A stretch of 64,000 bases of DNA, taken from the NCBI RefSeq assembly GCF_041346945.1, contig NZ_CP166850.1, positions 4,712,001 to 4,776,000 on the forward strand. The letters run 5' to 3'. Under the pieces are notes generated by a model that did not search any database, was not told the DNA's origin, and was given only the letters and a program-made list of their open reading frames with translations. Every line of letters starts with the position of its first letter. Position 1 is the stretch's first letter. This document shows positions 8,452-16,593 of the stretch, piece after piece. The position numbers and the translations under genes were made by a program. This stretch comes from Amycolatopsis sp. cg9. Lineage in GTDB: Bacteria; Actinomycetota; Actinomycetes; Mycobacteriales; Pseudonocardiaceae.

Positions 8452-8718
8452 ATGTATGCCCCCAGCCTGCTCGACCCGGCTGCGGAGGAGCTTCGGCTCG
8501 CGGACTTCACCGGCGCCACGGACGTCGCCCGCGGCGCGCGGACCCTGCTGGGCGACCGGTTCAGCTCGGTGACGTTCATGTACGTCCTGATGCGCGCCTT
8601 CGAGGTGGAGTACACGGCGGCGTGTGACGCGGCGCGGTGGCACGAGTTCCACGGTGGCCCGCGGGCGCTGTCGGACGCCGACCTGGAGAAGCTGCTCGCT
8701 CCCTGGCTCGCCCGCTGA
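8452..8718 (+). CDS. Small hypothetical protein
   Basis: This 88-aa ORF lies 32 bp after rlmN and probably shares its transcript. The start may be ATG 8452 or the adjacent GTG 8449; GATGGAGAG lies just upstream. The sequence is mixed alpha-helical with no signal peptide, no membrane segment and no motif I recognise. Third positions are GC-rich, which supports coding. It ends 35 bp before the convergent NACHT NTPase gene. Confidence 0.6.
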   Translation: MYAPSLLDPAAEELRLADFTGATDVARGARTLLGDRFSSVTFMYVLMRAFEVEYTAACDAARWHEFHGGPRALSDADLEKLLAPWLAR

Positions 8719-8753
8719 GCATCGCCGCTTCTGGGTGTGGTGACCGAGTGATG

Positions 8754-11700
8754 TCATCGATTCTCGAACGCTCGCCCATCCACGATGGTCTTCGGTTGCT
8801 CGAGTCCGGCGATCTCCGCGAGGATCGCTGGTCCGGCGTCGGGGCAGAGCAGCAGCAGCGATGGCAGCCAATCGGTCCACTTCGTGGTCCGTAGCGCGTC
8901 CGCCAGGGCATGAACTCTGTCTGATCGATGGTCGTGTTCGGCCAGTACCATTCGTGTTCGCATCCAGACGGAACTGCTCGAAATCGACCGCATGATCGCG
9001 TCCGCGCGGTCGAAGTCGCCGGCTGTCGCCGCGCATTCGGCGATATTGCCGAGTGCCAGTGCTTGTTCTTCAGGGTCGTCGAGGGATCGAGCAACCCTTT
9101 CGGCCTGGGCGAAGTGTTCGGCTGCGCTCAGGGCTCTCGACAAGGTTACGAGGCTGAGTGTCCGACTGAACGTATCGGTGATGGAACGGGCAACCCTCTC
9201 GGTCACCGAGAACTCGAGGTGCGCGGCAGCCGCGTCGGCAACCCAGTGGAGCGCGTGGTTGCGGTCCTCGGGCTGTGTGATGGAACGAGCTGTCGTTTCG
9301 GCGCGTTCGAAGTACCCCGCCCTGGCCAGTGCCTGGGCCAATCTCGCGACGGTCGATCCACGCGAGTCGGCTCCGGCGTCGGTGCAGGCGAGCGCTTCGG
9401 CGCCTTCGAGGTCGCCGGCCGCAGTCAACGCGTGCAGCAAGTGGTAAGTCGTGGACGACGAAGGGGTTCCAGTGCCGGCTTCGATGCTGAGGTACGCCAG
9501 GGTTTTGGCGCTGTCAAGGCGGCCGGCCGCGGCAGCGGCTTCAGCCAGCTCCGCCAACGCCTCTGCTCGAACGGAAGGTTCGTCAATCGACTGCGCGATC
9601 GTCGACGCCTGCTCGATGTCGCTGCCTGCGGCCAGTGTTCTGGCGACCTTTCTGAGAAGTCGCGCCTGGGTGTCCGGGCCGGTGACTGTGCGGACCAAAC
9701 TCTTGGCCGTTTCGAGATCGTTCGCCACCACTGCGAGGTCTATCAACGTGCGAGCCCGTTCGGCGGGTTCCGCGATGGAGCGGGCGATCGTTTCGGCCCA
9801 CTCGCGTCGCCCGGCTTCGGCCGAGGCCACGGCGACAAGGTTAAACGCCCGCATTCGTTCGGAGTGACTGGTGATGGACCGCGCGATCGATTCGGCGTGT
9901 TCGAGGTGGCCGGCCGATACGGCGGATTCGACGACTGAAGCAAGCGCTGGTCCCCGGTCGGGCTCGGTGATGAAGTCCGCGATCTTCTCGGCGTCCTTGA
10001 AATGACCGGCTGCGCAAAAACCCTTGACCACGGATGTGAACGCGGCGGCTCGCCGATGAGGGCTCGGGATGCGTGCGACTGCCTCGGCTTGTTCGAGAAG
10101 CTTGCTCGCTTGCTGCTGGTGGCCGACGGCGGTAGCGGCTTCGGCGATCGTCACGTATTCGTAAGCCAGGACTGCCGGCTCGGTGATCGAGCGGGCGGCG
10201 GTTTCGGCCTGCTCGAGAAGATCGGTCGCCTTCTCGTGGTCGCCGGTGGCGGCTGCGGCCCGGGCGATGGACGCCAGTGCCCGCACCCGGTGTCCGTGGT
10301 GACCTGTGATGGACTGGGTGATCGTTTCGACTCGGCCGAGCAGTTCAGCTGCTTGGCCGCGGTCGGCAGCGGCTGCGGCTGCTCCGGCTTCCACCAGCTC
10401 GGTGAGCTGACCTGTCACGCCAGCGGGGTTGGTGAAGGAGTGGGCGAGCGTCTCGGCTCTGTCCAGTAGTTCGCTCACCGGAATGCGGCCTGCCGCGACC
10501 GCGGCCCGCGCGACCGACAGCAAAGTTTCCTCGCTGAGGCGGTCGTGGGAGATCGAGTGCGCGATCGTCGCGGCTCGGTCGAGCAGGTCGCTTGCCAGCG
10601 CGCGGTCGGCTGTCGCCGCTGCGCTGGCTGCGGCTTCGGCGACCATCGTCAACGCGATGTTGTGGTTCCACGGTCCGGCGTCCCTCGCGACGCTCTCGGC
10701 CAGATCGAGAAGCTCTCTCGACCGTGCTCGATCTCTAACGGCTCCAGCTGCTGCGGCGGCTGCACGGGACGCCGACGCCAGTGTGAGTCCCGAGGAGCCG
10801 TATTCGACTGAGCGGACGATCGCTTCGACTCGCTCGACGAGCTCGTTCGCTCGCGTGCAAGCGTCGGCTGCGGCAGCGACTTGGGCGATCGATACCAGGG
10901 CGTTTGCCCGGTATTCAGGTTTTATGATGAACTCAGCGATTTCCTCGGCTCGTAAGAAATCACCGTTCGACGCGGTCGACTTGCTTATGTCGCACAACAG
11001 AGAATCTCGTGCAGCGGAATGTTGCAGGTGTGCGATGAGCGATTCTGCGTGGCCGAGCAGCGCTGCGGCCCGCTCGTGCTCACCTTGGCCGATCATGAAA
11101 CCGCTCAGAGACACCAACGCCTCGATACGCCTCTCGAAATTACGGTAGGAGTGGGCGATGGTCTCGGCTCGGGTGATCTGGCCCAGAGCCGCCCAGACTG
11201 CCGGAAGATGGCGAGGTACGCTGCTGCTCCGGAGGGAAAGGTCTTCTTCGTGGATGGCCAGGCGGGTCATCGCGATCAGATCGGGCTCATCTTGAGCGGC
11301 AAGCAGGTCTTGTGTAGCCGCGATCTCGGAGATGGCGGCGTATTCGCTGCCGGTTACGCTGAACAAACGGTACTGACGCGCCGGGTCGGTGGCATAGTTC
11401 ACCATCGTTTCCACGTCGTCGCCGCCGAGGGTTCGGAAATATCCGAGCAGGAGGTACTCCGGTGTACCGATCGGCCATCGCCGGGCCTGGTACTCCTGCG
11501 CCCATGCGTGTATGCGATCGCGGTACCCCGCGATGTGGGCGGCGCCCAGCATTTCCCCGGCGGCGACCTGCAACGTCTCGTGTCCCAGCAGGAACACCTG
11601 TGGTCCGCCTCGCAGGGAATGGCTGCTTCGCGTGGTGAAGCTGCGGCCGATGACCGAGCGGAGGTGGTCGTCGACGTCCCAGGCCGACAGGCCGGTCAGC

Positions 11701-12596
11701 TCGGCGAGATCGGTGGCCGACAAGCCGCCGTTGGCGGCGGCGACCAACCCCAGGAGATCCCGCTCGACCCGCGTTCCGCGCAGCAGTCCTTTGAGCTCGC
11801 GGTGGGCGTCTCGCCGGATGATCTGTGCTCGCGGTGAGGGCGTCAGCGTCCGGATGGCGGTGCCACCGTGCAGGGGATGGTCCGGCGGGACGTCATCGGG
11901 GATGGGCGGGTTCGGCCGGCCGGTGACGATGATGCGCATGCCTGCCGGCGGACGCGTGGGGAGGAGACTCGCGATGCTGTGGGATTGCGGCCCGGTGTGA
12001 ACGCTCCGGTCCTCGTCCAGTCCGTCCACCAGGAGGACGAATCGCTCGCCGTGGTTGTTGGAAGCCTCGGCCGCCTCGGCGAGGTATTCGAGCAGGTGTC
12101 CTTCCTTGCTCGAATCCGTCAGGCTCGATGGCCACGGGTGCCCCAGCAGCGCCAGCAGTTGTTCCAGCACGTTGTCGATGAACGCGGCGCGATCGTTCTG
12201 CGCGGCGAGACGCCCGGTGATGAAGAACGAGACGATCCGCAGGCCGGCCGGCGGATGGAGGACGAACCACGACGCCAAGGCGGTCTTCCCCGACCAAGCC
12301 CCGCCTTGCCACCACTGGTAGTGTCCTGCCGTCTCGGGCGAAAGGCAGAACTCGGCCAGCTCGGCGAGTTCGGTCTCGCGGTCGTCGAGCTGCGCCGGCG
12401 CGAGCCGGCTCACCTGCCGGCGATAGCGGGTCCGTACAGGACTGCCGGTCAGCAAGGTGACTTCGTCGGCCTGGATGTTGATCGCGTTGTCGCCGGTCGA
12501 GACGATGCCGCTGGCGTCATGCCGCACCTCGACGCGGCGGTCTGACGGTGGCGCCTGAGATCTCGCGCCGTGTCCGGCCTGGTCCGACGAGGTCAT
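8754..12596 (-). CDS. NACHT/STAND NTPase with helical-repeat sensor tail
   Basis: The 1280-aa protein is a STAND ATPase. Residues 29-42 hold a short motif, SGIVSTGDNAINIQ, shared with the tail of the upstream nucleosidase. The NTPase core has Walker A GGAWSGKT (98-105), Walker B FVLLVDGLDE (186-195; the second acidic pair is NACHT-like) and IIVTGRPNP (222-230). A winged-helix-like segment follows. From about residue 530 to the end there are many degenerate TPR-like units of about 34-40 residues built around AEx(I/T)ARSI and AxVAxAAAAAGD, the expected ligand-sensing arm. The ATG overlaps the upstream stop by 4 bp (ATGA), so the two are translationally coupled. The gene has more A/T-ending codons than its neighbours, suggesting transfer. 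The likely role is threat sensing that activates the nucleosidase; this is inferred. Confidence 0.88.
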   Translation of the reverse strand: MTSSDQAGHGARSQAPPSDRRVEVRHDASGIVSTGDNAINIQADEVTLLTGSPVRTRYRRQVSRLAPAQLDDRETELAELAEFCLSPETAGHYQWWQGGAWSGKTALASWFVLHPPAGLRIVSFFITGRLAAQNDRAAFIDNVLEQLLALLGHPWPSSLTDSSKEGHLLEYLAEAAEASNNHGERFVLLVDGLDEDRSVHTGPQSHSIASLLPTRPPAGMRIIVTGRPNPPIPDDVPPDHPLHGGTAIRTLTPSPRAQIIRRDAHRELKGLLRGTRVERDLLGLVAAANGGLSATDLAELTGLSAWDVDDHLRSVIGRSFTTRSSHSLRGGPQVFLLGHETLQVAAGEMLGAAHIAGYRDRIHAWAQEYQARRWPIGTPEYLLLGYFRTLGGDDVETMVNYATDPARQYRLFSVTGSEYAAISEIAATQDLLAAQDEPDLIAMTRLAIHEEDLSLRSSSVPRHLPAVWAALGQITRAETIAHSYRNFERRIEALVSLSGFMIGQGEHERAAALLGHAESLIAHLQHSAARDSLLCDISKSTASNGDFLRAEEIAEFIIKPEYRANALVSIAQVAAAADACTRANELVERVEAIVRSVEYGSSGLTLASASRAAAAAAGAVRDRARSRELLDLAESVARDAGPWNHNIALTMVAEAAASAAATADRALASDLLDRAATIAHSISHDRLSEETLLSVARAAVAAGRIPVSELLDRAETLAHSFTNPAGVTGQLTELVEAGAAAAAADRGQAAELLGRVETITQSITGHHGHRVRALASIARAAAATGDHEKATDLLEQAETAARSITEPAVLAYEYVTIAEAATAVGHQQQASKLLEQAEAVARIPSPHRRAAAFTSVVKGFCAAGHFKDAEKIADFITEPDRGPALASVVESAVSAGHLEHAESIARSITSHSERMRAFNLVAVASAEAGRREWAETIARSIAEPAERARTLIDLAVVANDLETAKSLVRTVTGPDTQARLLRKVARTLAAGSDIEQASTIAQSIDEPSVRAEALAELAEAAAAAGRLDSAKTLAYLSIEAGTGTPSSSTTYHLLHALTAAGDLEGAEALACTDAGADSRGSTVARLAQALARAGYFERAETTARSITQPEDRNHALHWVADAAAAHLEFSVTERVARSITDTFSRTLSLVTLSRALSAAEHFAQAERVARSLDDPEEQALALGNIAECAATAGDFDRADAIMRSISSSSVWMRTRMVLAEHDHRSDRVHALADALRTTKWTDWLPSLLLLCPDAGPAILAEIAGLEQPKTIVDGRAFENR

Positions 12597-13516
12597 CGCC
12601 GTTGGATGTTGATCGTGCCGTCCCCGGTCGAGGTGATCCCCGAAACGTCCCCGTGGGCGGTGATGCCGCGGTCGCCGGGATGCGCACCATGACTCGCCGC
12701 GGCGGGCAAGCCTCCGGCTTCGGGGGTGCCGTGGTGACGGGCTTCCTCGTGCCGAGCGTGATCGATGATCTTCGCGGCCAGGGTGAGGGCGAAGGCGGCG
12801 GCGTGCGCGGCGGCGATGGGTTGCCACCCGGCTTTGTCCGCGGTGTGCTTGTGCCCGTCGGCTTTGTCGCTGACGCCTCGGATGGTGGCGACGGGGTGGC
12901 TGTCGTTGAGGTGAGCTGCCTTGGACACGCCGGCGCTTTCCATCTCGATGGCCGCCGCATCGTTGTAGTTGTCACGCAATTGTTCGGCGAGGGGCGTGGT
13001 CCGTGAGTTCAGGACGACCTCGCCGGCGGCGACCGGCCGGAGGTGCACCGCCGGCTGCCGGCCGGGCTCGGCAGGCAGGAGAGAAGTCCACTCGCGCTGC
13101 CGTTTGACGTGGCGGGCCAGGTTGTCGATGCGGTGCGGAAGTTCCCACGCCTGCGGCCGTGCGTGGAAGCCGCTCGCGTCCTCCTGCCCGCCGTGGTAGC
13201 CGTAGACCTTGGTCGCGACGACGACATCTCCGGGTTCGAGGTCATCGTGGAGTCCTCCGGCGACGCCGACGAACAGGAGCGCCTCGGGTGCGAACATGCC
13301 GATGGCGCGTTCGGCGAGGATCCCGGCGGCCGGGTTCCCCTGACCGGTGATGGCGAGGGCGATGGATCCTGTTCCCTCGGGCGGCGAGCCCACCTCGAAG
13401 AGAGTCCCCTTCTCGTGCATCACCTCGCGCAGGCTGCCCAGGTGCGTTCGGACAGCTTCGTATTCCACGTCCAGCGCGGTCAGGATGACCACGACGGGCT
13501 CGCGTGCGCCTTTCAC
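12593..13516 (-). CDS. MTA/SAH nucleosidase-like effector (PNP/UDP phosphorylase family)
   Basis: The 307-aa product belongs to the nucleoside phosphorylase/nucleosidase superfamily. Visible landmarks are the glycine-rich FVGVAGGLHDDLEPGDVVVATKVY, the ribose-binding AAAIEMESAGVSKAA and IRGVSDKAD, whose Asp is the expected catalytic acid. Residues beyond about 255 are an extension absent from housekeeping MTA/SAH nucleosidases and end in SGITSTGDGTINIQRR, which matches the start of the coupled NACHT protein. This fits a conflict-system effector that would cleave nucleosides or NAD-like metabolites when recruited. The GTG start has GGCAGGAG four bases upstream. A housekeeping Pfs role is less likely given the tail and the partner. 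Confidence 0.85.
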   Translation of the reverse strand: MKGAREPVVVILTALDVEYEAVRTHLGSLREVMHEKGTLFEVGSPPEGTGSIALAITGQGNPAAGILAERAIGMFAPEALLFVGVAGGLHDDLEPGDVVVATKVYGYHGGQEDASGFHARPQAWELPHRIDNLARHVKRQREWTSLLPAEPGRQPAVHLRPVAAGEVVLNSRTTPLAEQLRDNYNDAAAIEMESAGVSKAAHLNDSHPVATIRGVSDKADGHKHTADKAGWQPIAAAHAAAFALTLAAKIIDHARHEEARHHGTPEAGGLPAAASHGAHPGDRGITAHGDVSGITSTGDGTINIQRR

Positions 13517-13624
13517 CGGACTCCTGCCTCGCTTTCCGGCCCGGTCGGGTTGTGGCCGCGCGAACTCGGCGGACGCGACACCGCGGCGGGCCGGCCGCGG
13601 TCGCTGAGCGGCACGCCGGTGATC

Positions 13625-14338
13625 CTACGGGTGCACACCCGGCGCAGCTCGCTGATCGCGAAGCTCGTCACCCGCCGCCGGGAACGTGGTGAGGCCGTCG
13701 CGGATCAGGGCGGCCGCGCGGTTCACCTCGTCGGTCACCGCGGTCAGCGCTTCCTCGATCGGGTGCCCGGGACGCAGGTGCGTGCGCAGGGCGCGGAACT
13801 GGACGCGCCACAGTCCCAGGAGCGCGGCCGCGGCGGCCTGGGGTTCGGGCTCGGCCGGGTCGAAGCCGCTTCGGGTGGCGAGTACCTCGGCGGCGGCTTC
13901 GGTGCAGCGTTCGGCGATGTCGCTCTGGTACGCGCGCAGCGCCGGGGTGGTGCGGATGAGGTCGCCGAAGCGACGGTAGTCGCTCAGAGCCTGCTCCGGG
14001 TCGTCCGTCGCCGTCAGGCTCGTGCCGACGGCGTGCAGCTCCGCGTCCAGGATCTTCAGCATCGCGGCGACCGGCGGCAGGGCCGGGTCCGCCAAGTGCG
14101 TGCGCAGCGCGTCGGCCGTGGTCTCCAGGCGGTCGAGGATCAGGGCTTCCTTGCGGGGGAAGTAGTTGAAGGCCGTCTTCTCGGACACGCCGCAGGCCTC
14201 GGCGACGTCGGCGACGCGGACCGCGTCGAAGCCGTGCTCCAGGAACATCCGCGCCGCGGTGTCGGACAGCTGACCGCGCATCGCGCGCTTCTTGCGTTCG
14301 CGCAGTCCTTCCCGGTGCCCGGTCCCCGTGGTGGTCAT
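13625..14338 (-). CDS. TetR family transcriptional regulator
   Basis: The 237-aa protein has a TetR N-terminal helix-turn-helix at about residues 18-65 (QLSDTAARMFLEHGFDAVRVADVAEACGVSEKTAFNYFPRKEAL). An all-helical ligand/dimer domain follows, with a variable Pro/Ala-rich C-terminus. It diverges from the SRPBCC gene across an 85-bp AT-rich spacer containing a palindrome, the usual arrangement for a repressor of its neighbour. Confidence 0.92.
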   Translation of the reverse strand: MTTTGTGHREGLRERKKRAMRGQLSDTAARMFLEHGFDAVRVADVAEACGVSEKTAFNYFPRKEALILDRLETTADALRTHLADPALPPVAAMLKILDAELHAVGTSLTATDDPEQALSDYRRFGDLIRTTPALRAYQSDIAERCTEAAAEVLATRSGFDPAEPEPQAAAAALLGLWRVQFRALRTHLRPGHPIEEALTAVTDEVNRAAALIRDGLTTFPAAGDELRDQRAAPGVHP

Positions 14339-14357
14339 GTCGGCAGACTACGCCAGC

Positions 14358-14390
14358 CGCTATAAAAATTCTGCTACTGTAATTTTACAG
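14358..14390. promoter_or_regulatory. Putative TetR operator in divergent promoter
   Basis: CTGTAA-TT-TTACAG at 14377-14390 is a perfect dyad. A wider imperfect inverted repeat pairs CGCTATAAAAATT (14358-14370) with AATTTTACAGCG (14381-14392). This is the most AT-rich spot in the area and lies between the divergent TetR and SRPBCC starts. A -10 element for one or both genes probably overlaps it. Confidence 0.5.
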
Positions 14391-14423
14391 CGACTGAAGT
14401 CAGTAAGGCCTTGGGAGGCTGCC

Positions 14424-14909
14424 GTGACCGAGATCGAAATCGTCCGCGACTACCGTCATTCGCCGCACAAGGTGTGGCGGGCGGTGACCGATCCCGCCTT
14501 GATCCCGTACTGGACCTCGACCGGCAAGGGTGCTCGTGCCGTCGGCTTCGAACCCGTGGCGGGCAACCAGTTCCAGTTCGTCGCCCGGCCGATGCCCGGG
14601 TGGCGCGGGATCGTCGACTGCACGGTGCTGGAGGTCCGCGAGCGGGAGCTGCTGCGCTACACCTGGGTGGGCGCCGAAGGCGAGGAGCCCAGCTACGTCC
14701 GCTACGAACTGGAGCCGCGGCCCGAGGGGACCCGGTTCACCTACCGCCACACCGGCTTCACCGGGGCCGGCGGGTTCGTCATGGCGAAGCTGCTCGGCTC
14801 GGTCAGGCGGAAGATGCTCACCACCGGGCTGCCCGCCCTGCTGGCCGAGCTGGACGACGCCGGCGCGCTGCGGCCGGACGCGCCGCTGCGGCTGCACGTC
14901 AAGCCGTGA
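14424..14909 (+). CDS. SRPBCC (START/Bet v1-like) domain protein
   Basis: The 161-aa protein has the AHSA1/polyketide-cyclase-like SRPBCC pattern: IEIVRDYRHSPHKVWRAVTDP at the N-terminus, a central beta sheet (LLRYTWVGAEGE, YELEPRPEGTRFTYRHTGF) and a long C-terminal helix. Such domains bind hydrophobic ligands. The GTG start follows TTGGGAGG. It is probably the target of the divergent TetR regulator. Its 3' end overlaps the end of the convergent membrane-protein gene by 11 bp. Confidence 0.85.
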   Translation: MTEIEIVRDYRHSPHKVWRAVTDPALIPYWTSTGKGARAVGFEPVAGNQFQFVARPMPGWRGIVDCTVLEVRERELLRYTWVGAEGEEPSYVRYELEPRPEGTRFTYRHTGFTGAGGFVMAKLLGSVRRKMLTTGLPALLAELDDAGALRPDAPLRLHVKP

Positions 14910-15996
14910 CCGTCCGCAGCGATTCGGAAAGCGCGACCAGCTCCCGGACGTCGTCGTCCAGCCCGCCGCCTTCCGGCACCGCTACCGGCATGCCCTCGTC
15001 CGGAACCGGTTCGCGGCGGGCGTGGGCGTCCAGGGCTTCGGCGAGCCGCGTGGCCAGCGGCCCGTCGGACGGCAGGTGGGCCAGGTAGGGGCTGATCCGG
15101 ACCAGCCCGTCCCGGCATTCGATGACCCGCCGGTAGTAGCGGCGGTGCACGCCGAGCATGCTCAGGGCGTCCCGCCACGGGCTCAGCGGGGTCCGGCTCA
15201 GCGCGTCCTCCGGGAAGGCCTCGTGCAGCCGGGTCCACAGTGGACCGAGCCGGTGGTAGGTGCGCAGGTGCCGCCACCACACGCGGGTCGCGGCCAGCCG
15301 GGTGGCGACGCCGGGGTAGGACAGGCCGATCACGAGCAGGATCGCGCTCGGGAACACGAGGAACACCGTGGCCTGCACCAGCAGCGCCGGGATCGCCGCC
15401 CCCGCCCAGTGCACCAGCACGACCGCGACCAGTGTCGCCCCGCCGACCGCGCCGAAGGCGAAGCCGACGGAGGCCACCAGCAGGCCGCGGGCCAGCCGGG
15501 GCGCGGCGCCCCGGGCGTAGCGCCGCGCGAGGAAGCACGCGCTCGCGATGCCGTACGTCAGGTACAGGTCGGCCGCGAGGTAGAAGACCGAGACGCCCGC
15601 GCGGGGGTACGCCGACGGCGGGCCGGCGGGCACGAGCACCGCGACGGCGGCCAGCACCAGGATCGTGGTGCCCAGCGGCACCGCTTCCCACCACGCCCGC
15701 CGCCGGGCCCGGTCGGCGGGTAGCGCCGAGAACAGGAAGAAGCACACCAGGGAGTAGACGAGCCCGCAGAGGAAGACGTGCTGGAACAGCAGCGGCACGA
15801 TCGCACCGGGGTCCGGCTGGTTCACGTCCCCGGCCAGGAGGCCGAACGGGTAGGACGCCGCGAAGCACGCCAGGCAGGCGGTGACCATCCAGCGCGCCAC
15901 GTCCTCCGGTGCCCGGCTGAGCTGGTAGAGCTTCCACAGCAGGGCGGGGTAGAGGATGACCCCTTGGACGACGAGCAGCGCGATCTTGCTGTTCAC
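14899..15996 (-). CDS. MAB_1171c-type multi-pass membrane protein
   Basis: The 365-aa protein has about seven predicted membrane segments in its first 240 residues (for example IALLVVQGVILYPALLWKL, CGLVYSLVCFFLFSAL, GTTILVLAAVAVLVP). A soluble C-terminal domain carries RRYYRRVIECRDGLVRISPYL. This layout matches the actinobacterial family often labelled MAB_1171c putative transporter (DUF6545). The GTG start overlaps the stop of the upstream ImmA/IrrE-like gene by 4 bp (GTGA), so the two are co-translated. The family usually sits next to such peptidases; its function is not established. Confidence 0.78.
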   Translation of the reverse strand: MNSKIALLVVQGVILYPALLWKLYQLSRAPEDVARWMVTACLACFAASYPFGLLAGDVNQPDPGAIVPLLFQHVFLCGLVYSLVCFFLFSALPADRARRRAWWEAVPLGTTILVLAAVAVLVPAGPPSAYPRAGVSVFYLAADLYLTYGIASACFLARRYARGAAPRLARGLLVASVGFAFGAVGGATLVAVVLVHWAGAAIPALLVQATVFLVFPSAILLVIGLSYPGVATRLAATRVWWRHLRTYHRLGPLWTRLHEAFPEDALSRTPLSPWRDALSMLGVHRRYYRRVIECRDGLVRISPYLAHLPSDGPLATRLAEALDAHARREPVPDEGMPVAVPEGGGLDDDVRELVALSESLRTVTA

Positions 15997-16523
15997 AGCC
16001 ACCCCAGCCGTTCGCCCAGCGCGTTCTCGATCCGCTGCGCGGTGCGCTCGTCCGACGCCTCCGGCGCGACCAAGTCCAGCACGGACGCCCATTCCAGGAT
16101 GATCGTCGCCACCGTCTCGGCTTCCCGTTCGTGGTCGGTGTCGTAGGAGGTCCGCAGCAGTGCCCGCCGGACCGGCTCGGGCGTCAGATCCGGGTGCGGC
16201 CCGGGCGGGGTCAGGCCGGCGACCAGGCTGTCGTCCTCCGCGGTGGCGTGGTGCCCGGCCAGCATGTGGCCCAGCTCGTGCAGGATGATGTGGCTCTGGT
16301 GGGCCTTGCTCGTGTCCCGCTGGTAGACGATGTAGTCGGCCCGCTCGGTGGCGATCCACGCGCCGAACGGACCCGGCACCGGGATCCGGTGCGCGATCAG
16401 CCGGATCGGCCGCCCGCGCTGGTCACCGACGCTCCGGCACAGCTCGACGACGTCCAGCGGCGGCCGGATGCCCAGTTCGTTCAGCAACCGCCGGCAGCGG
16501 CGCCGCAACTCGCGTTCCCTCAC
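15993..16523 (-). CDS. ImmA/IrrE-like zinc metallopeptidase
   Basis: The 176-aa protein carries HELGH at residues 82-86 (context SHIILHELGHMLAGHH), a zinc-metallopeptidase active site in the ImmA/IrrE style. A further acidic residue in the HEREAE region (about 130-136) could be the third ligand. The N-terminus (RRLLNELGIRPPLDVVELCRSVG) matches the typical ImmA lead-in. ImmA/IrrE peptidases cleave repressors to trigger stress or mobile-element responses, but no XRE-type repressor is encoded beside this one. Instead it is coupled by a 4-bp overlap to a multi-pass membrane protein. The GTG start has AAGGTG upstream. Confidence 0.8.
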   Translation of the reverse strand: MRERELRRRCRRLLNELGIRPPLDVVELCRSVGDQRGRPIRLIAHRIPVPGPFGAWIATERADYIVYQRDTSKAHQSHIILHELGHMLAGHHATAEDDSLVAGLTPPGPHPDLTPEPVRRALLRTSYDTDHEREAETVATIILEWASVLDLVAPEASDERTAQRIENALGERLGWL

Positions 16524-16593
16524 CCATCACCTTGTCGTCGCCGTGCCCACCGTTCAGCCCTTTACCGTAGACGACGCCGATCACCGCCCGGAC

